Shown here in pieces: positions 6,770-8,381 of a DNA stretch of 8,381 nt. The notes below the pieces were generated by a model, which made no database searches, was not told where the DNA came from, and worked only from the letters and a program-made list of their open reading frames with translations. Each line of letters starts with the position of its first letter. Positions within the stretch are counted from its first letter, which is position 1. Source of the stretch: an uncultured Alistipes sp. (lineage in GTDB: Bacteria; Bacteroidota; Bacteroidia; Bacteroidales; Rikenellaceae); assembly GCA_900770585.1 (NCBI GenBank), contig CAAGKW010000304.1, positions 1 to 8,381 of the forward strand, in the 5' to 3' direction. The position numbers were made by a program, and so were the translations under genes.

Positions 6770-7891
6770 TTACTTGTTCTTATTCACGATACGCGAAATT
6801 GTGCCAACCACATCAAACTTCCACGTCAAACCGATATTGATAGCGTGGCGTTTGGTATAGTTGTTCGACGACCACACAGCGTGCAGACGAATAGACTTGT
6901 TCTCCTTCAATGGGAAATACTCCAAACCTGCGCCGTAGAAGAGGTAGTCGTCACCCGAGATCAGGAAATCGGGCATCACCGCACCCGACTCATCAAATGC
7001 CACCTCGCCCAATGGCTCGTCGCCAAAGCAGTTCATCGACAATCGCTCCCAACCGAACTTGCCAAACAGACGGAAACGATCGCCAAACTCATAGGCAGGC
7101 ATCACCGTAACCGATATATCGTCGGTGATGTTGCGGAGTGTAGCACCACGCATCATCAAATCTGCCGTAAGCGACAGATCACCCACGTAAAATGCATTAC
7201 CCAACGCGATGTTTTTTACGAAACTGCCGGGGGCGTCCTCCCACAGATTCACGGTCCAATACGACTCATACCAATCCCACGCGCCCTGCCAACCGAGGCC
7301 ATAAGCATAGAGATTCGAAATTTTTGGAGATTCCGAGAATGGCGAGTTGCTCACCTGAAACAGGAAGGTCGATGTCTCGCTCTTGTTGGTCCACGAGCCG
7401 GTCAAGCCCCAGTGACGACCCTCGAAACTATTGTAGAACATCGAGTTCATATCGAAATATGAGTCCCAATCGTAGGTGTCATACTCCCAACTACCGAGGA
7501 TCACATAGTCCTTACCGGCCGACAACGAGAACCCTCCCACATTGTATGCGAGAGTCAGCACATCGGTAGCGTCAAATACTGATACATCTTCGCCATTTGA
7601 TTCGAACAGACGTTGGCAAAGCGAATACGAGAAATGTTTACTTATCTTGCCGTCAATATTAAGGAAAAGTCCGTCACCACCAAACCCGGCCGAATTTCCG
7701 GAGATTGTGCGTTCATAACCGAATCTCGTGTCAAGCGAAATAGCGGGAACCCAATCACCATTCTCTTCATTAGTTACACCCTGGTCGGATGTCAGCGTCT
7801 GCATATCGCCAGTACTAACCACTTCCTGAGCATTAACCGCAGCGCCGGCTACAATAAATGTAACCACCAAAAAGCAAAAAAGTCTCTTCAT
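6770..7891 (-). CDS. Outer-membrane porin-like beta-barrel protein
   Basis: Predicted outer-membrane beta-barrel of 373 residues. The signal peptide MKRLFCFLVVTFIVAGAAVNA is probably cut after Ala21 by signal peptidase I, before QEVV. A polar, acidic linker (22-46) leads into alternating hydrophobic/polar, aromatic-rich strands such as LFLNIDGKISKHFSYSLCQR, FSLSAGKDYVILG and WGLTGSWTN. The GKISKHFSYSL and SAGKDYVILG segments resemble phosphate-selective porin (OprO/OprP-like) barrels, but specificity cannot be read from this. Residues 134-155 are unusually rich in Asp and aromatic residues (SWEYDTYDWDSYFDMN). The last strand ends WKF at 357-359 and is followed by a 14-residue tail, so the aromatic residue usual at barrel ends is not terminal. 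It is the first gene of the pot operon, 34 bases before potA and on the same strand, which suggests an outer-membrane entry route for polyamines. The ATG has only A/T-rich sequence upstream, common in Bacteroidota. Confidence 0.8.
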   Translation of the reverse strand: MKRLFCFLVVTFIVAGAAVNAQEVVSTGDMQTLTSDQGVTNEENGDWVPAISLDTRFGYERTISGNSAGFGGDGLFLNIDGKISKHFSYSLCQRLFESNGEDVSVFDATDVLTLAYNVGGFSLSAGKDYVILGSWEYDTYDWDSYFDMNSMFYNSFEGRHWGLTGSWTNKSETSTFLFQVSNSPFSESPKISNLYAYGLGWQGAWDWYESYWTVNLWEDAPGSFVKNIALGNAFYVGDLSLTADLMMRGATLRNITDDISVTVMPAYEFGDRFRLFGKFGWERLSMNCFGDEPLGEVAFDESGAVMPDFLISGDDYLFYGAGLEYFPLKENKSIRLHAVWSSNNYTKRHAINIGLTWKFDVVGTISRIVNKNK

Positions 7892-7968
7892 TAAGCAGCA
7901 AAAAAGTTAAATTACATAAGAGTATTCTATTAGTTGTTTTTGATTAAAATATGTCTGTTCTTTTTTGC

Positions 7969-8019
7969 GTTCTATTTCCGCGAAACACCTCAAACTGAGC
8001 TCCCTCGCGCAAATAGAAC
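7969..8019 (-). promoter_or_regulatory. Leader hairpin upstream of the porin-pot operon
   Basis: Arms 7969-7982 and 8006-8019 are inverted repeats matching at 13 of 14 positions; the single mismatch is 7978/8010. The loop is 23 bases and holds a further 4-bp hairpin (7989-7992 with 7996-7999). No T-run follows on either strand, so it is not an intrinsic terminator. If the -7 box at 8043-8050 is used, the hairpin starts roughly 15-20 bases into the transcript, as a 5'-end stabilising or regulatory structure. It could instead be a protein operator. Confidence 0.6.
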
Positions 8020-8042
8020 CACGACTACTGCCGCAATAAAAA

Positions 8043-8050
8043 CAAAAGTA
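8043..8050 (-). promoter_or_regulatory. Candidate Bacteroides-type -7 promoter element
   Basis: On the - strand TACTTTTG matches the Bacteroidetes primary-sigma -7 consensus TAnnTTTG exactly. I find no TTTG at the usual 19-21-base spacing upstream; the nearest is about 32 bases away. The call therefore rests on one element in very A/T-rich DNA. Use of it would give a leader of roughly 140-145 bases before the porin ATG. Confidence 0.4.
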
Positions 8051-8288
8051 TAAAAAATATTTAATTTTTTAATCCTTTTCGGCAAATTTTTTATCCGAGA
8101 GATTGTTTCTGTTCGAGATGATGAGTCAAAGTTACGCGCCCATCGGATTTTGTGCTGATCACCTATTTAATAAGAAGGAGCTCATTTGAGTCCCTTTTCT
8201 TTGTGGTTTTGGCGGGATTGTCTACTACGCCGACGCTGCGGTAAAAGTAAATTTTATATCCTATCAATTTGTAAAATAAGACAAAATA

Positions 8289-8381
8289 TTATCTACCAAA
8301 GAATTGTTTCAATCGCTCAATACCTTGTTTGTGCTTCTGTGGGTTGGTCTCTTTTAGTTTGATGATGTTCTGCAACTTCCA
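8289..8381 (-). CDS. C-terminal end of an unidentified protein, truncated by window edge
   Basis: An open frame enters from the right edge on the - strand and ends at TAA (8289-8291). It encodes 30 residues beginning WKLQNIIKLKETNPQKHKQG and ending FFGR. The piece is strongly basic, with amphipathic helix character and sensible codons, which supports a real C-terminus rather than chance. I do not recognise the family, and the fragment is too short to assign a function. It lies in the same direction as the porin-pot operon, but 397 bases and a candidate promoter separate them, so cotranscription is unlikely though not excluded. Confidence 0.55.
   Translation of the reverse strand, partial: WKLQNIIKLKETNPQKHKQGIERLKQFFGR

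Larger units (their letters stand above)
7892..8288. other. AT-rich intergenic region upstream of the porin-pot operon
   Basis: 397 bases without a convincing gene. It contains the predicted leader hairpin (7969-8019), a candidate -7 box (8043-8050, - strand), and two inverted copies of a 14-15-base motif (7989-8003 and 8177-8190). Stretches around 8038-8095 are almost pure A/T. No clear intrinsic terminator for the gene that ends at 8289 could be found. Confidence 0.6.

Noticed and set aside
6845..7462. 205-codon frame antisense to the porin gene
   Set aside because: The - strand frame has a signal peptide and beta-barrel pattern; the antisense frame has neither.
8118..8190. 23-codon ATG frame on the + strand (MMSQSYAPIG...)
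   Set aside because: Too short, no ribosome-binding sequence, no recognisable peptide type.
8211..8235. Possible terminator for the gene ending at 8289
   Set aside because: Only a 4-bp GGCG/CGCC pairing could be found, with no T-run in the correct direction.
8186..8362. TTG-started 58-codon frame on the + strand preceded by AAGGAG
   Set aside because: The AAGGAG spacing is good, but the product is rich in Cys, Arg and Trp with no protein-like pattern, it runs antisense into the unidentified gene at 8289-8381, and the AAGGAG overlaps one copy of the inverted motif.

Overview
The window looks like chromosomal DNA from a member of the Bacteroidota, most likely Bacteroidales and possibly Alistipes or a relative; the genus is inference. 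Three things point there. AtpA carries a 27-residue segment (bases 820-900) of the form I recall from Bacteroidetes AtpA. The ATP synthase run ends at atpG, with no atpD or atpC after it. The first gene of the transport operon has an A/T-rich upstream region with no Shine-Dalgarno sequence, and the one recognisable promoter element is a Bacteroides-type -7 box.

Left part (1-2332, + strand): the 3' end of an F1Fo ATP synthase operon, with atpA (5' end outside the window) followed after 4 bases by a complete atpG. A long hairpin with a T-run (2364-2410) ends this operon. It also lies just past the stop of the convergent operon, so it probably serves both strands.

Centre and right (7891 down to 2420, - strand): a five-gene operon encoding, in transcription order, an outer-membrane porin-like beta-barrel, the ATPase PotA, the permeases PotB and PotC, and the polyamine-binding lipoprotein PotD. 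Spacings are 34 bases, 19 bases, a 1-base TAATG overlap and a 4-base ATGA overlap, so the genes are probably cotranscribed and the last three translationally coupled. Together they could form a complete route for spermidine or putrescine: barrel across the outer membrane, PotD in the periplasm, PotBC through the inner membrane, PotA supplying energy. Two proteins depart from the E. coli pattern. PotA has a tandemly duplicated C-terminal regulatory unit. PotD has a C-terminal membrane helix with an Arg-rich tail in addition to its N-terminal lipoprotein signal.

Far right (7892-8381): a 397-base AT-rich intergenic region holding a candidate -7 promoter box, a strong 14-bp inverted repeat in the predicted operon leader, and two inverted copies of a 14-15-base motif. 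It is followed by the last 30 codons of an unidentified - strand gene that runs off the window. I see no mobile element, CRISPR array, tRNA or rRNA. The parts most likely to be under-described are the duplicated PotA regulatory module, the doubly anchored PotD, the porin linked to pot, and the leader hairpin.
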